This document shows, piece by piece, positions 16,473 to 26,192 of a stretch of DNA of 64,000 nt. How positions within the stretch are numbered: the stretch's first letter is position 1; every line of letters starts with the position of its first letter. The notes beneath the pieces are model-generated. The model did no database searches and was not told the origin of the DNA. It saw only the letters and a list, made by a program, of their open reading frames with translations. The position numbers and the translations under genes are program-made. Source of the DNA: Chitinophaga sancti (GTDB taxonomy: Bacteria > Bacteroidota > Bacteroidia > Chitinophagales > Chitinophagaceae); NCBI RefSeq assembly GCF_034087045.1, contig NZ_CP139247.1:8086001-8150000 (forward strand). Direction: 5' to 3'.

Positions 16473-16838
16473 CTATTCTACCCAGTAAGTTAAAGTCACC
16501 ACAATATACCCGTCACTACCTACCTGACTATCACTCAGCGTTACCGTCTTAGATACTACGCCATCCCAGTTACCCGGATTAGCGCCGAACTGATAAGTAC
16601 CTGCCGGCAGGTCATAGATCTCGTAACCTTCACGCGCAGCATTGTAAGTAACGCCGGTGGACTGATTGATGGCCCAAAATCCATACAAACCAGTACTGCC
16701 TGTGTATGGATTACCGTAAATGTCTACCAGTTCAATACGTACATTGTAAGTAGTGGCTACCGCTGGCTTTGGTGTTGCTGCAAAAGTGTTCGCAAAAAAT
16801 AAAATTGACAGAAGACTGCAAATGAGTGAGAACCTCAT
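16473..16838 (-). CDS. Small secreted protein with prealbumin-like fold
   Basis: 121 residues. Signal peptide at 1-20 (LICSLLSILFFANTFA). The mature 100 residues carry VRIELVDIYGNPYTGSTG, YEIYDLPAGTYQFGANPG and GYIVVTLTYWV, a pattern typical of small seven-strand CNA-B/transthyretin-like domains in which an alternating beta strand precedes an LPAGTY turn. Function unknown; probably secreted or periplasmic. Single gene, convergent with the GH99-like gene. Confidence 0.7.
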   Translation of the reverse strand: MRFSLICSLLSILFFANTFAATPKPAVATTYNVRIELVDIYGNPYTGSTGLYGFWAINQSTGVTYNAAREGYEIYDLPAGTYQFGANPGNWDGVVSKTVTLSDSQVGSDGYIVVTLTYWVE

Positions 16839-16983
16839 GGGCTAAAACAAATTTAAATTGAGGGAATTGAGATATCAGCCGTAAGGTATAATAATTTGAT
16901 AAAAATTATACATTAAGATAATGTTACAAAAAATGTAGCCAAAGGCAGCATTTATATGTTAATGGCCTGCGGAAAACCCTTAA

Positions 16984-18144
16984 TTATTTCCTGGATGTCG
17001 ATACATAATCATACGGCACCTGATCCGCCAGCTTCTCAAATCCCCAATACCCACTAAACAACATCGCCAACGGATCCACACAAACCCCCTCCTTACTAAA
17101 CGTACAATCCGGTTGAAAAAACCGTATCATCGACTCCTGCTGCCGCGGCAATCTACCCATCATTATTGCATATTTATTCGCCTCCAACTCCTTCATATAA
17201 CTTACCATCAGCATATTCTCACAATGCAATACATACTTATCCACCAGGGAATCCGAAGGCTTCATTAAATCAACCGGTCTTAACGCTATAGGTATCCTGT
17301 AATTCACATAATTACTATCATCAGAATACGCATCCCTGTTCAACATGATCTTCCCATTCTTCACAATCGTATCATGCACATACCCCCGCTGCCGTGGTCG
17401 CCTCACAATCTCATTCACCACAAAACCTTCTTCCTCCGTATTTCCTTCAATCAATGACCTGAAGAAATGCAATGATGATCCATGAAACACCGTCTCCCTA
17501 TTCGCCAGCCACTGCCGCATCTGCGCCTTCTTCTTCGTCGTCATACTCTCATAAAATGCATATCCATAATAAGAAATCGTATGATCCCTGTCTGAATTCA
17601 CATATTGCTTCAGCATAAAACGGATCTTATACCCCAATGCCGCATTATTGATAATCAGGTAATCTTCGGTACTCGCCTTCAATGCCTGCTCCGCATTATC
17701 ATACCCAATATCCAGGATTTCATCATTGGTAAGCACACAATTCTTTGCAAAATCCGTCTTCCCAATAAATGTCTCTTTGAACGTTTTAATATACGCCTCC
17801 CGCTTAGGATCACGCTTCACCTCAAATGCCTTCAGCACCGTCGCCTTTGGTTGCAGGGTGATCTTTATATTCACATCCTCTGTATTAATATCCAGGTAAT
17901 TCGATGCCGTCTCATATCCCACATAAGAAGCGATCAACTCATACCGACCCGCTACAATCCCTCCAATACTGAAACTCCCCTTCTCCGTCGTCGTACCACC
18001 CTTACTTGTATTATTGATAAATACCGTTGCAAAACCCAGTGGCTTGCCATCCGTAGCTGACACCACTGTACCTGTAATTTTGACCTGTGCAAAAATTACC
18101 TCCGTCAGTGTGATCAAATAACCGAGGATTAAAAATCGTTTCAT
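16984..18144 (-). CDS. CarboxypepD_reg-like domain protein, secreted/outer membrane
   Basis: I start at the methionine at 18144 (MKRFLILGYLITLTEVIFAQ), which gives a good signal peptide; the frame is open 26 codons further upstream but those residues look non-coding. Total 386 residues. Residues about 20-105 are a CarboxypepD_reg-like domain (ITGTVVSATDGKPLGFATV, GRYELIASYVGYE). The remaining 280 residues, with MRQWLANRETVFHGSSLHFF, belong to an uncharacterised Bacteroidota family that usually sits in the outer membrane or periplasm. No catalytic motif recognised. It follows the SusD gene of pair A but is separated from it by a terminator, so it is probably its own unit. Confidence 0.78.
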   Translation of the reverse strand: MKRFLILGYLITLTEVIFAQVKITGTVVSATDGKPLGFATVFINNTSKGGTTTEKGSFSIGGIVAGRYELIASYVGYETASNYLDINTEDVNIKITLQPKATVLKAFEVKRDPKREAYIKTFKETFIGKTDFAKNCVLTNDEILDIGYDNAEQALKASTEDYLIINNAALGYKIRFMLKQYVNSDRDHTISYYGYAFYESMTTKKKAQMRQWLANRETVFHGSSLHFFRSLIEGNTEEEGFVVNEIVRRPRQRGYVHDTIVKNGKIMLNRDAYSDDSNYVNYRIPIALRPVDLMKPSDSLVDKYVLHCENMLMVSYMKELEANKYAIMMGRLPRQQESMIRFFQPDCTFSKEGVCVDPLAMLFSGYWGFEKLADQVPYDYVSTSRK

Positions 18145-18468
18145 GGGCGCGAAATAACATCGAAGCACGATTGCCATTCTGTTAATATCGATGTACTGGC
18201 AGGATGTGCAGACAAAACACACATTTTTAAATAAAAATATTCATGGAAGAGGAAATTTAACAACGGGAATAAAAGCCGCTTTCACAAAAAATATCCATAA
18301 ACAGGCGAAGCTCACCAACCTGGATAACCTTCCATTTTCTCAAAAAAAAGGGGTGTATCAAAAGTTTGATACCCCCCTTTTAATTCGGATACCTGGTAGA
18401 GCCAGATTCCATTTTATGCGATTCTCAGGAGGTTCATTTTTTTATGATCCACCCTCTTTTCAATATTA
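18145..18468. other. Intergenic region between SusD (A) and the CarboxypepD_reg gene
   Basis: 324 bases without a gene. It contains the terminator at 18343-18382 and presumably the promoter of the CarboxypepD_reg gene; no -7 match found. Confidence 0.5.
18343..18382 (-). terminator. Terminator after SusC/SusD pair A
   Basis: AAAAAAAGGGGTGTATCA pairs with TTGATACCCCCCTTTT around AAAGT. Located about 90 bases past the SusD stop on the minus strand. Confidence 0.75.
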
Positions 18469-20148
18469 TCAGTAGTTAGGATTTTTCGTCTCCGCACTTC
18501 CCTCTCCTCCCGGGTTCAGATCCGCCTCATCCGCCGGCACATCCCAGTAATCCATGAAGTTAAAATTGATCGTCACATTACTATTCAGTTTCCCTGCTGC
18601 CGTCAGGAAGTTATTTCCATAACTACCCCCGCCTGATCCAATATCATAAGACCATCCCCATCGACGCATATCATAAAATGACAACCCTCTGAATACCAAT
18701 GACACTCTCCTTTCCATCACCAGCTCCTGCATCGCATTTACGGCTGTCAACCCAGTGCCGGTCACAGCTGCCACACCCGCGCCCTGGTAACTTCTCACCG
18801 CATCTACATATGCTAATCCGGCATCCGTATTACCCAAACGGATATTGGCCTCTGCCAGCATCAACGCATTCTCTTCGTAACTACCTGCTATAAATTGTTC
18901 ATAACCACCTATCGCTGTACTTCCATACACATACACACCTGATGTGCCATTACCACCATCTATAATACTCCACCTCGTACCAAATGATAAATCATCCAGG
19001 TATTTGGTAGCCGTATCAAAATTGTTTGCCACACGCTTATCACCAGTATGGAAGTTCTGCATAAAGCGCTCTCCCAATCTGAATGTAGTCGATGTATTCA
19101 CCCCCGTGGTTAACACAGACACTGTACCACCTGATGCGGAGAAGAAACCATTCGCGGCAGCACTTCTGCCCGTGAATACATAGTCTCCATCCTTGATACC
19201 ACTTGTCGCCAGGGTCAGTACTTCATTCCAGTCTGCCGTCGTCATCGGTGTCGTAGATGTCGTAGTGATCGATGCACTCAGGTTCTTATTCACAAAAGGC
19301 GCCAGTTTATTCACCAGCAGGTTTCTCGCCAGCAAGGTATTGATATTCCTCACCCACATATCAGTTGTCAATACACCTCCATTACCTACCTGGCAAAAAG
19401 AAGGAATCAGCTGTCCCAATACCGTACTATAATCTGTAGTACTCGTGATGCCTGTCTGCAACAGACTCGATGCTTCTTTAAGGTAATCATTGGACAATGC
19501 AATGATACTATCCTTAATCAGGTACTTGTTAGACGTACCACCAAATGTATCGATCCTTAATCCTGAATAATACAAAGAACCGATCTGTGAATACGCATAT
19601 CCTTTCCACCAGTAACACCATGCTTTGATCGTATTCGAACGCGTAGTAGCATCGCCACTGAATGTAATTCCATCTACCAGACTCAATACCTGGTTCAATG
19701 TATTGTTCATAGCATACATATTCAACCACTGATAGTAAGTAGGGTTATAACCAGACCCTGTTTGAGCACGGGTATTATTCGCACGCATCAGACTTACATT
19801 CGCAATGCCTGTTTCTGTCTTGGTACCGTCGTCGAGTATAAAGTATTCAGGAATGCTTATGGTACTTATCAACTGGTTCGATGCCTGTGCACCCACCACA
19901 TCACCTAACAACTCCGCATATCCGAAAGGCAATGAAAAATAACTATCGCCCAACCAGTCGTCACCCGTCTTAAAACCGTTGATGTACACACCACCTGTAG
20001 CCAGTGAGATCAGGCCGGACTCAGTATTCACATTCCCATCCACGGTAGGCAGGTTCGGATTTCCTACATTCAGTTCTTTCTTGCAGGACAGTGTTCCTAA
20101 TAATAGCAAACTGCAAACAAGAGATAAGATATATTTATTATTACTCAT
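18469..20148 (-). CDS. SusD/RagB-family outer-membrane lipoprotein (pair A)
   Basis: 559 residues. Lipobox LLLGTLSC with lipidated Cys22, followed by KKELNVGNPNLPTVDG, a typical SusD start. A TPR-rich fold is indicated by the helix-dense middle (ADWNEVLTLATSGIKDG) and the family's C-terminal signature ELVMERRVSLVFRGLSFYDMRRWG near 490-513, here read in two parts. SusD lids the partner SusC and binds the incoming glycan or peptide on the cell surface. It begins 27 bases after the SusC gene. No degradative enzyme is adjacent, so the ligand cannot be guessed. Confidence 0.92.
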   Translation of the reverse strand: MSNNKYILSLVCSLLLLGTLSCKKELNVGNPNLPTVDGNVNTESGLISLATGGVYINGFKTGDDWLGDSYFSLPFGYAELLGDVVGAQASNQLISTISIPEYFILDDGTKTETGIANVSLMRANNTRAQTGSGYNPTYYQWLNMYAMNNTLNQVLSLVDGITFSGDATTRSNTIKAWCYWWKGYAYSQIGSLYYSGLRIDTFGGTSNKYLIKDSIIALSNDYLKEASSLLQTGITSTTDYSTVLGQLIPSFCQVGNGGVLTTDMWVRNINTLLARNLLVNKLAPFVNKNLSASITTTSTTPMTTADWNEVLTLATSGIKDGDYVFTGRSAAANGFFSASGGTVSVLTTGVNTSTTFRLGERFMQNFHTGDKRVANNFDTATKYLDDLSFGTRWSIIDGGNGTSGVYVYGSTAIGGYEQFIAGSYEENALMLAEANIRLGNTDAGLAYVDAVRSYQGAGVAAVTGTGLTAVNAMQELVMERRVSLVFRGLSFYDMRRWGWSYDIGSGGGSYGNNFLTAAGKLNSNVTINFNFMDYWDVPADEADLNPGGEGSAETKNPNY

Positions 20149-20175
20149 GATGATGTTCCCTTTTAAAATAAAAAT

Positions 20176-23100
20176 TTAGAATCCTACATTTAAACCTACC
20201 TGATATGATCTCATGTTAGGAATGGTACTGTGGTCAATCCCTCTGTCGAATGATGAGTTGGCCGCACCTGAACTGATTTCAGGATCAAAACCGTTATACT
20301 TCGTCACCGTCAGCAGGTTCCTGCCTGTGAATACCACCTGCAGTTTGTTGAACTTCTGTGTATGAAGCACTCTTGCCAGATCAAATCCTAAGGAGACATT
20401 TCTCAGACGCAGGAAAGAAGCATCTTCATAAAAATAATCCTTGGTCGCATTGTTACCCGGTCCATACAGACTACCCCATGAACTGGAATACGCACTACCA
20501 TAGTAAGCAGTGTAAGCAGCTGTTCTGCCATTAATTGTAACCGGTTTTGCGAAGTCACCATCTATACCATCACGGTACATCCACTCTTTGGTCTGGTTGT
20601 ACAGATGACTACCATATACCCAGTCAAACTGGAAGGAGAGGGTGATGAAATTCTTATAGGTGAACTGGTTGATAAATGATGCATTGAATTTAGGATTCGG
20701 ATCACCAAATGCCGTGGCACTTTCTTCGAACTGTATGGATTTGGTAGCCGTATCTACCACACGACCTTCTACGATTTCATACTTGCCTTTATCAGCATCT
20801 GAAAAATACTTGGAACCATCTCCCTTCACAGCATCCTTACTCCTCAAAGCCTTGTAACCATAGATCTGCCCGATCTTCTGACCTGCTGTCAGTGTCAGTG
20901 CCGTACTACCTGCAGAAGACGTTAAGATGATATCTGCCCCACCACGTATCTTGTCAATCCTGGATGTTTGCTTACCAAAGTTGGTAGTGAAATCCCATCC
21001 GAAATTCCTTGATTTATACACAGGAATATTCACCTGGAACTGTATACCTTTTGATGACATATCGATAGCATTTGTCAGCACAGAAGTACTACCTGTAGAT
21101 AGCGCAGAACTTACTTTGTATATCACATTTTCTGCTTTACGTGTCCAGTAGGAAAATGATCCATTCACCGAACCTAACCAGTCACCATTCAACAACGTCA
21201 CAGAGAAATCGGTTCCAATTTCAAACTCTTTGGAGACCTCTACTTTCAGGTTAGGATTCTGTGATGTGGCAGGATTGGAATAATACAAAGAAGATCCCAA
21301 TGTACCCTGGTTCAATGTAGGATACCTGTCGAAAACACCCGGTTGTGTACCCGCTTCGCCATACGCAGCGCGGATCTTGAAGTAAGGCACCACTTGTTCC
21401 AGTCCTTTCCAGAAGTTAAAGGAAGAAGGCAATATATAACCATTTCCATGCGGGAAAGTAAATGGTTTAGACCCGCTACCAAATGTGGAAGACCAGTCAC
21501 TTCTAAATCCACCGGATACACCACCCCAATCGCCAATATCAAATTTCTGATCAATGAGGTAACCAAAGGTCACGAAAGTTTCCTGGTAATCTCCATTGGT
21601 AGGCTCAGTGGTAGATGTAGAAGTAGGTGCTACATAAATGGCAGAAGCAGAGGCGAGATTAATAGGAGAAGTGGTAGGCAAGCCTAAACCATATATATCA
21701 TATTCCCTGTACTTTCTCTGGCGGTAGTCATACGATGCGAGCGTAGTTGTTTGAATAGGAAGGTTCCAGCCAAAGTCCTTTTTGAAATCAGTCCTGAAGT
21801 AAGCACTTCCGATGAAGTTCTGGAACGTAGTCGTATAATTCCACTGATCAATTTCACCAGTACGATCTGTAGCAAAGTAATAAGCCTTGGTATCCCAATA
21901 TTCTGCATTTGCATTGCCCGTCTGGTTAAGGTAGGTCCATGTTGCGCGTTCTGTTCTGTAGTTGATACCATACTTCGCATCCAGCTCCAGGAAGTGATTG
22001 ATCCGGTAATTGGCATTCAGGCTTTGTACGATATCAATTTTATTATCCAGTCCATCTGCATACTCCTGTACATAGTATGGGTTAAAGGCATTGATACTTA
22101 AGAAATCGGCAGTCTGATAGGCAGGAGAATGTCCATCTGCCATCTTCCATTTTAAACTGAAGAAAGGAGAAGTATTCAGGAAGCTGTAGATGTTACCGAC
22201 ATTCCCTGCCATGTTACCTCTACCGTAGAGATAACCACCTGGGGCCCCGAGACCCGGTGTCAGTGTATTTTTGGTGTAGATAACCTGTGTAGTGGAGCGG
22301 ATATGAAAACCTTTGAATACCTCAGTGCCTATGTTGGCGGTGAGGTTCGTGCGGTCTACATACCCATTGTGCATAACAGGACTCAAAGTATGATTATTGG
22401 CGAATGCCATATTGAAATCCGTCTTATCCGTACCCCCTGACAAGTTGATCGCATTGTTCCAGGTACTACCTGTTAAGAACATCTCTTTGAAGTGATCATA
22501 GTATTTCAGGTTCATGTTGTACGGCTTGTCTGCAATGTTGTTGGGATTCAATATTCCATAACGGGTAGCACCTCCATAAGTATAACTGATACCTGAATAG
22601 TCGCCATACTGATCAAGGGCCAGGATATTGCCACTGGCATCTACCACATTATTATTCCCATCAGTGAGATAGGGATGTTTGCTGGCTTTGGTTACACCAC
22701 CACTGTTGATGTAATTATTAATGGAGTAACTGGTGCTATAGTTCACTTCCAGGTGACCGGATTTACCCTTTTTAGTAAAGAGCTGAATAGCACCATTCGC
22801 ACCCTGTGCACCATACAGCGCAGCAGAAGCAGCACCCTGTACCACTTCGACTCTTTCTACGTTGGCCAGATCAAGACTATTAAAATCAGTTGCAGCTACC
22901 TGCACACCATCTAACATGATGAGGGGCTTAGTACCACCCTGAATGGTATTCACACCTCTGAGGAGGATGTTCACCGGGTCACTGGGGTTACCACTTACAG
23001 TAGAAATCTGCGCACCAGGTATTTTACCAACCAGTGCCTGGTCGATACTGGTGGAAGCACCCGTCAGCTTATCACCCGAAACAGATTCTACGGATATACC

Positions 23101-23454
23101 CAGCCTTCTCTTGCTGGTAGGCGTTCCTGTCCCGGTGACAACAAATTCAGTCAAAATCTTTTTGTCATTCCCCAATTGAACATTAATAGGTAAACCATCT
23201 ACAGTGACTTCTTTTGTTTCATATCCAACTGCTGTGATGATCAGCTTCTGACCTTTGGAAGCTGTAATGGAGAATGAGCCACTGATATCGGCTACAGTAC
23301 CTCCACCCCCTTTAATTTTGATACTGGCACCAGGAATAGCTTGCCCCGATTCATCTTTAATAATACCGGTGACCTTGGTTGATTGTGCAAATAATGAAAA
23401 CGTATAGACATGGCACATCAGCACCATAAGGCATAGAAAACCCTTGATTCTCAT
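20176..23454 (-). CDS. SusC-like TonB-dependent outer-membrane transporter (pair A)
   Basis: 1092 residues. Signal peptide to about 24 (HVYTFSLFAQ), then a CarboxypepD_reg-like domain (VTGIIKDESGQAIPGASI), a plug with LLRGVNTIQGGTKPLIMLDG and SAALYGAQGANG, and a large barrel ending in the aromatic LNVGF. The segment after the first domain reads EFVVTGTGTPTSKRRLGIS in place of the usual VVVGYGTQKK...LTG, marking a distinct SusC subgroup. It imports an unknown ligand with energy from TonB/ExbBD. The gene has a 520-base upstream leader and no adjacent regulator. Confidence 0.93.
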   Translation of the reverse strand: MRIKGFLCLMVLMCHVYTFSLFAQSTKVTGIIKDESGQAIPGASIKIKGGGGTVADISGSFSITASKGQKLIITAVGYETKEVTVDGLPINVQLGNDKKILTEFVVTGTGTPTSKRRLGISVESVSGDKLTGASTSIDQALVGKIPGAQISTVSGNPSDPVNILLRGVNTIQGGTKPLIMLDGVQVAATDFNSLDLANVERVEVVQGAASAALYGAQGANGAIQLFTKKGKSGHLEVNYSTSYSINNYINSGGVTKASKHPYLTDGNNNVVDASGNILALDQYGDYSGISYTYGGATRYGILNPNNIADKPYNMNLKYYDHFKEMFLTGSTWNNAINLSGGTDKTDFNMAFANNHTLSPVMHNGYVDRTNLTANIGTEVFKGFHIRSTTQVIYTKNTLTPGLGAPGGYLYGRGNMAGNVGNIYSFLNTSPFFSLKWKMADGHSPAYQTADFLSINAFNPYYVQEYADGLDNKIDIVQSLNANYRINHFLELDAKYGINYRTERATWTYLNQTGNANAEYWDTKAYYFATDRTGEIDQWNYTTTFQNFIGSAYFRTDFKKDFGWNLPIQTTTLASYDYRQRKYREYDIYGLGLPTTSPINLASASAIYVAPTSTSTTEPTNGDYQETFVTFGYLIDQKFDIGDWGGVSGGFRSDWSSTFGSGSKPFTFPHGNGYILPSSFNFWKGLEQVVPYFKIRAAYGEAGTQPGVFDRYPTLNQGTLGSSLYYSNPATSQNPNLKVEVSKEFEIGTDFSVTLLNGDWLGSVNGSFSYWTRKAENVIYKVSSALSTGSTSVLTNAIDMSSKGIQFQVNIPVYKSRNFGWDFTTNFGKQTSRIDKIRGGADIILTSSAGSTALTLTAGQKIGQIYGYKALRSKDAVKGDGSKYFSDADKGKYEIVEGRVVDTATKSIQFEESATAFGDPNPKFNASFINQFTYKNFITLSFQFDWVYGSHLYNQTKEWMYRDGIDGDFAKPVTINGRTAAYTAYYGSAYSSSWGSLYGPGNNATKDYFYEDASFLRLRNVSLGFDLARVLHTQKFNKLQVVFTGRNLLTVTKYNGFDPEISSGAANSSFDRGIDHSTIPNMRSYQVGLNVGF

Positions 23455-23977
23455 AATTGTGATTTAAAATGACAGTAGATAACCTTGTGATCAAATATTA
23501 GCTACGCACGGGTTGCTGGCATCGCCCACCATAGCAGTCTTTTCATTGTTTCGTTATTTTAAGTAATAGTAAAACCTGCATACCGGAAATGGCGGCGGTA
23601 TGCGCTACAACACAGGAAACGGGTTATTACATTAATTAATCTTACGGTAAACGGTTCGTCTTTTAAATCCTGCCATTTGGTTGAAATGACTTGTTCATCT
23701 GGTTAGAAATAAGTTAAATAGTTGAACTGTAAAAGCAAATCTCTTACAGAGGTAATCAATAGATGTCCATCACAATGTCAGCTTATAAATATTGATTAGA
23801 TTTTGGTTATTTAGATTTTGATTTTGGTTGTTATGTTAAATATAGAGACTTGGATGATAATTTCATAATTTTTATAACAAAAAATGTAAATAATGTAATA
23901 TAGAATTATTTCTAATATAATGAAAAGTATCGCAAGTATTGAGGTTCAGAAAATTGTAAAGGGAGCACGCGCCCCCC
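23455..23977. other. Long leader region upstream of SusC (A)
   Basis: 523 bases without a gene and strongly AT-rich beyond 23,700. It holds an 8-bp hairpin (GCATACCG at 23578-23585 with CGGTATGC at 23596-23603) about 125 bases before the SusC start. I found no TAnnTTTG match on the minus strand. A structured 5' leader or a small RNA is possible but unproven. Confidence 0.4.
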
Positions 23978-24703
23978 TTACAGTGTGAATCCAACCATCA
24001 CGGTAACTCTGCTAAAACTATAATCTGTGGTGGTAAAGGTGCCTAATGGCCTTTGCGTTTGCCAATCCAACACTGCATTCTTTGTTTTGAATGCTGCATG
24101 CGCATAACCTGCTGATAAATGAAATGAACTATTATATCTCCACCTGAATTTATATCCCAATCCCGCATGTATATAAGTGCCGGCAATGTTCTGATCCGGT
24201 TCTTTAGAATTTTGCAGCGACCACTGTTTACGTGTTAACCATGGTATGGCTTTGCCCGCACCAGCATAAGAAAAGAAAGTTCGCTCCTCCTTACTGAAAT
24301 CATAACGAAGATCTCCGAATACCGGCACTGACCTTGCCTGGTAATCATCTAACCCAATACCCACACCTACCTGGTATTGATAGGCAAACCGATACCCTAC
24401 AATGCATCTCCACACAGATCCTTTCTTATCAGAAAATTGTAATCCTGCTTCATCTATATTATAAAAACCACCAGGAGCTATTTTTGGATATACCTTCTCC
24501 TGCTTCACACTATCCATCTCTGCACGATTAAATACCAACGTATCTTTTATCCTGTTCTCTATTTTCAATACCCCATTCTCTGCCGAAAAGATATGCCCCC
24601 TGATCACACTGCCATTCTTAAAATATAGTACATCCAGCTTTCGCTGCGCAGTCAATCCCTGCATAGCCAATAGCCCTGCACATAACAACAGTATATATTT
24701 CAT
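23978..24703 (-). CDS. Putative outer-membrane beta-barrel protein
   Basis: 241 residues. Signal peptide at 1-19 (MKYILLLCAGLLAMQGLTA). Residues 20-75 (DVLYFKNGSVIRGHIFSAE and DTLVFNRAEMDSVKQEK) form a small strand-rich domain seen in Bacteroidota proteins that begin with an SM-like or DUF-type fold. The rest alternates aromatic strands (GYRFAYQYQVGVGIGLDDY, YIHAGLGYKFRWRYN) and ends VTVMVGFTL, as in small barrels. Function unknown. It starts 5 bases after the LVIVD-repeat gene and is surely its operon partner. Confidence 0.72.
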   Translation of the reverse strand: MKYILLLCAGLLAMQGLTAQRKLDVLYFKNGSVIRGHIFSAENGVLKIENRIKDTLVFNRAEMDSVKQEKVYPKIAPGGFYNIDEAGLQFSDKKGSVWRCIVGYRFAYQYQVGVGIGLDDYQARSVPVFGDLRYDFSKEERTFFSYAGAGKAIPWLTRKQWSLQNSKEPDQNIAGTYIHAGLGYKFRWRYNSSFHLSAGYAHAAFKTKNAVLDWQTQRPLGTFTTTDYSFSRVTVMVGFTL

Positions 24704-24708
24704 AGTAA

Positions 24709-25986
24709 TTATTTAATGACGATGCCAATCCTGCTTAACAAGACAGGTTTACTCAAATTAGAATAATCGTACTGGTATAAACCATCTTTGGCTGTTACCA
24801 ACAGTACATGATTGTTTGGGATCACATCATAGGCCTCTATGTCTTTCACGGTTTGCTTCGTCTCTACATTCAACGGATCGGTGGCATCCATAAAGTGTAA
24901 GCCATTAGTACCTTCACATACAAACAGGTTGCTGCCATCAATACCTAATCCATAAGGGCCTGTCATGACATAGCTTTTCAACAATTGCGGGTTTTTCACA
25001 TCTGCTATATTAATTACGTCCAGCTGATTCTGATTACCCGCGCAGGTAGTACCGGATCTTAATGTCACATACGCTGTTTTTCCTTCTACCACTACCGGAT
25101 CACAGGATTGAATGTGTGAGAAAGTACCTGCAGCTACCGGCATTTCAGGATTGCTTACATCATAAATGAGCATGCCGGTGGTACTGCCAATAAATATGTA
25201 ATGATCGTATGGGAAAATAGTTTCGATATTAGCAGAAACAGTAAAGTTATTCTTCTTCACTGGCTCATTGGCCTGTTGTACATTAAAGACCTGGATACCG
25301 TAATAATCCACTGTATACAGGGTGTTATTCACCAGGCCAAAACGTGCAGTAGAACCAGCTTTGCCGGTGGCAGAAGGTACAGATACATTTGAGCTGTTCG
25401 AAACGGTGACACTGTTAGCCTCACTATTATATACATACACACCATTCCAGCTGGCTAAATTACAGGTATTTGACAGCACAGTGTCTCTTATTTCGAAACT
25501 CGTGATCACCCCTCTCAGCGTATCGGCGATGATACCATATTCATATTGCCGCTGTGGAAATACGTTGTTCAGTCTTTTTGTCTGCCGGATGTTGTGCGGG
25601 TCGCTGATGTCCAGCGCCACAAGGTCGATGTAACTGTCTACATACATCACATTCCCTTTTACAGCCAGGTCTACATTGCCGGGGATGTTGATAAATGCGA
25701 TTTTTTGAGGGGAAGAAGGGTTGGCGTTGTCGATGACGTGGATGCCTTTGTTCAGTTCGTTCAGGAAGATGTAGTTGCCGTAGAGATAGATTTTGCCTGG
25801 TGATACAATTTCGTGGGGAGATTCGCTACGGATCGAAGATCTAAGGGAGTCGAGGCTGGCGTAAACAGGTGTGTATATTTTTGAAGGAATGTTGTTGGTA
25901 CATTTGTCCTTCAAACAACTGCTTAGCATAAACAAATAAACAGCCAGCAGCGCTGTCGGAAACAGTCTGGTTGATGCTACATTCAT
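24709..25986 (-). CDS. LVIVD-repeat beta-propeller lipoprotein
   Basis: 425 residues. Lipobox VYLFMLSSC with Cys24. About seven repeats of a beta-propeller blade follow, each with a V-D-x-x-x-P pattern: GIHVIDNANPSSPQKIAFI, LVALDISDPHNIRQTKRL, MLIYDVSNPEMPVAAGTF, LDVINIADVKNPQLLKSY, LHFMDATDPLNVETKQTV. LVIVD propellers are surface or periplasmic proteins of unknown general role; binding of protein or sugar partners is usually assumed. Forms a two-gene unit with the small barrel protein downstream (5-base gap). Confidence 0.85.
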   Translation of the reverse strand: MNVASTRLFPTALLAVYLFMLSSCLKDKCTNNIPSKIYTPVYASLDSLRSSIRSESPHEIVSPGKIYLYGNYIFLNELNKGIHVIDNANPSSPQKIAFINIPGNVDLAVKGNVMYVDSYIDLVALDISDPHNIRQTKRLNNVFPQRQYEYGIIADTLRGVITSFEIRDTVLSNTCNLASWNGVYVYNSEANSVTVSNSSNVSVPSATGKAGSTARFGLVNNTLYTVDYYGIQVFNVQQANEPVKKNNFTVSANIETIFPYDHYIFIGSTTGMLIYDVSNPEMPVAAGTFSHIQSCDPVVVEGKTAYVTLRSGTTCAGNQNQLDVINIADVKNPQLLKSYVMTGPYGLGIDGSNLFVCEGTNGLHFMDATDPLNVETKQTVKDIEAYDVIPNNHVLLVTAKDGLYQYDYSNLSKPVLLSRIGIVIK

Positions 25987-26035
25987 GGGGAATAGGTTTT
26001 CATTAGAACGGGGTAATAAATCAAAAAGTTACAAA

Positions 26036-26126
26036 AGCGAGAAAACTGAGGCGGCTTCCAGCCACCTCAGTTTTCTCGCTCGGGCGAATTATATCGACCG
26101 GCGAAAAGCCGGTCGATATAATTCGC
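26036..26126. repeat. Tandem pair of long hairpins (pair 1)
   Basis: First hairpin 26036-26080: a 21-bp stem starting AGCGAGAAAACTGAGG with one mismatch and loop TCC. Second hairpin 26084-26126: a perfect 19-bp stem GCGAATTATATCGACCGGC around GAAAA. They lie between the start of the LVIVD gene and the end of the GH35 gene. Stem lengths exceed normal terminators; compare pairs at 54508-54602 and 60503-60595. Confidence 0.75.
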
Positions 26127-26152
26127 ATCTAAAAAAAACCTAAAACCAAAAA

Positions 26153-26172
26153 GCCCTCCCAAATGGGAGGGC
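26153..26172 (-). terminator. Terminator after the GH35 gene
   Basis: GCCCTCCC-AAAT-GGGAGGGC, a perfect 8-bp stem with an A-rich upstream side (T-rich on the minus strand), 20 bases past the stop codon. Confidence 0.75.
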
Positions 26173-26192
26173 CTACTCATCGTTCTTCGTTT

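Noticed and set aside
18145..18222. 26-codon extension of the CarboxypepD_reg protein
   Set aside because: Cysteine-rich non-signal sequence before an evident signal peptide at 18144.
23790..23835. Short repeat TAGATTTTGGTT-like units upstream of SusC (A)
   Set aside because: Only two to three imperfect copies in AT-rich DNA; too weak to call a site.
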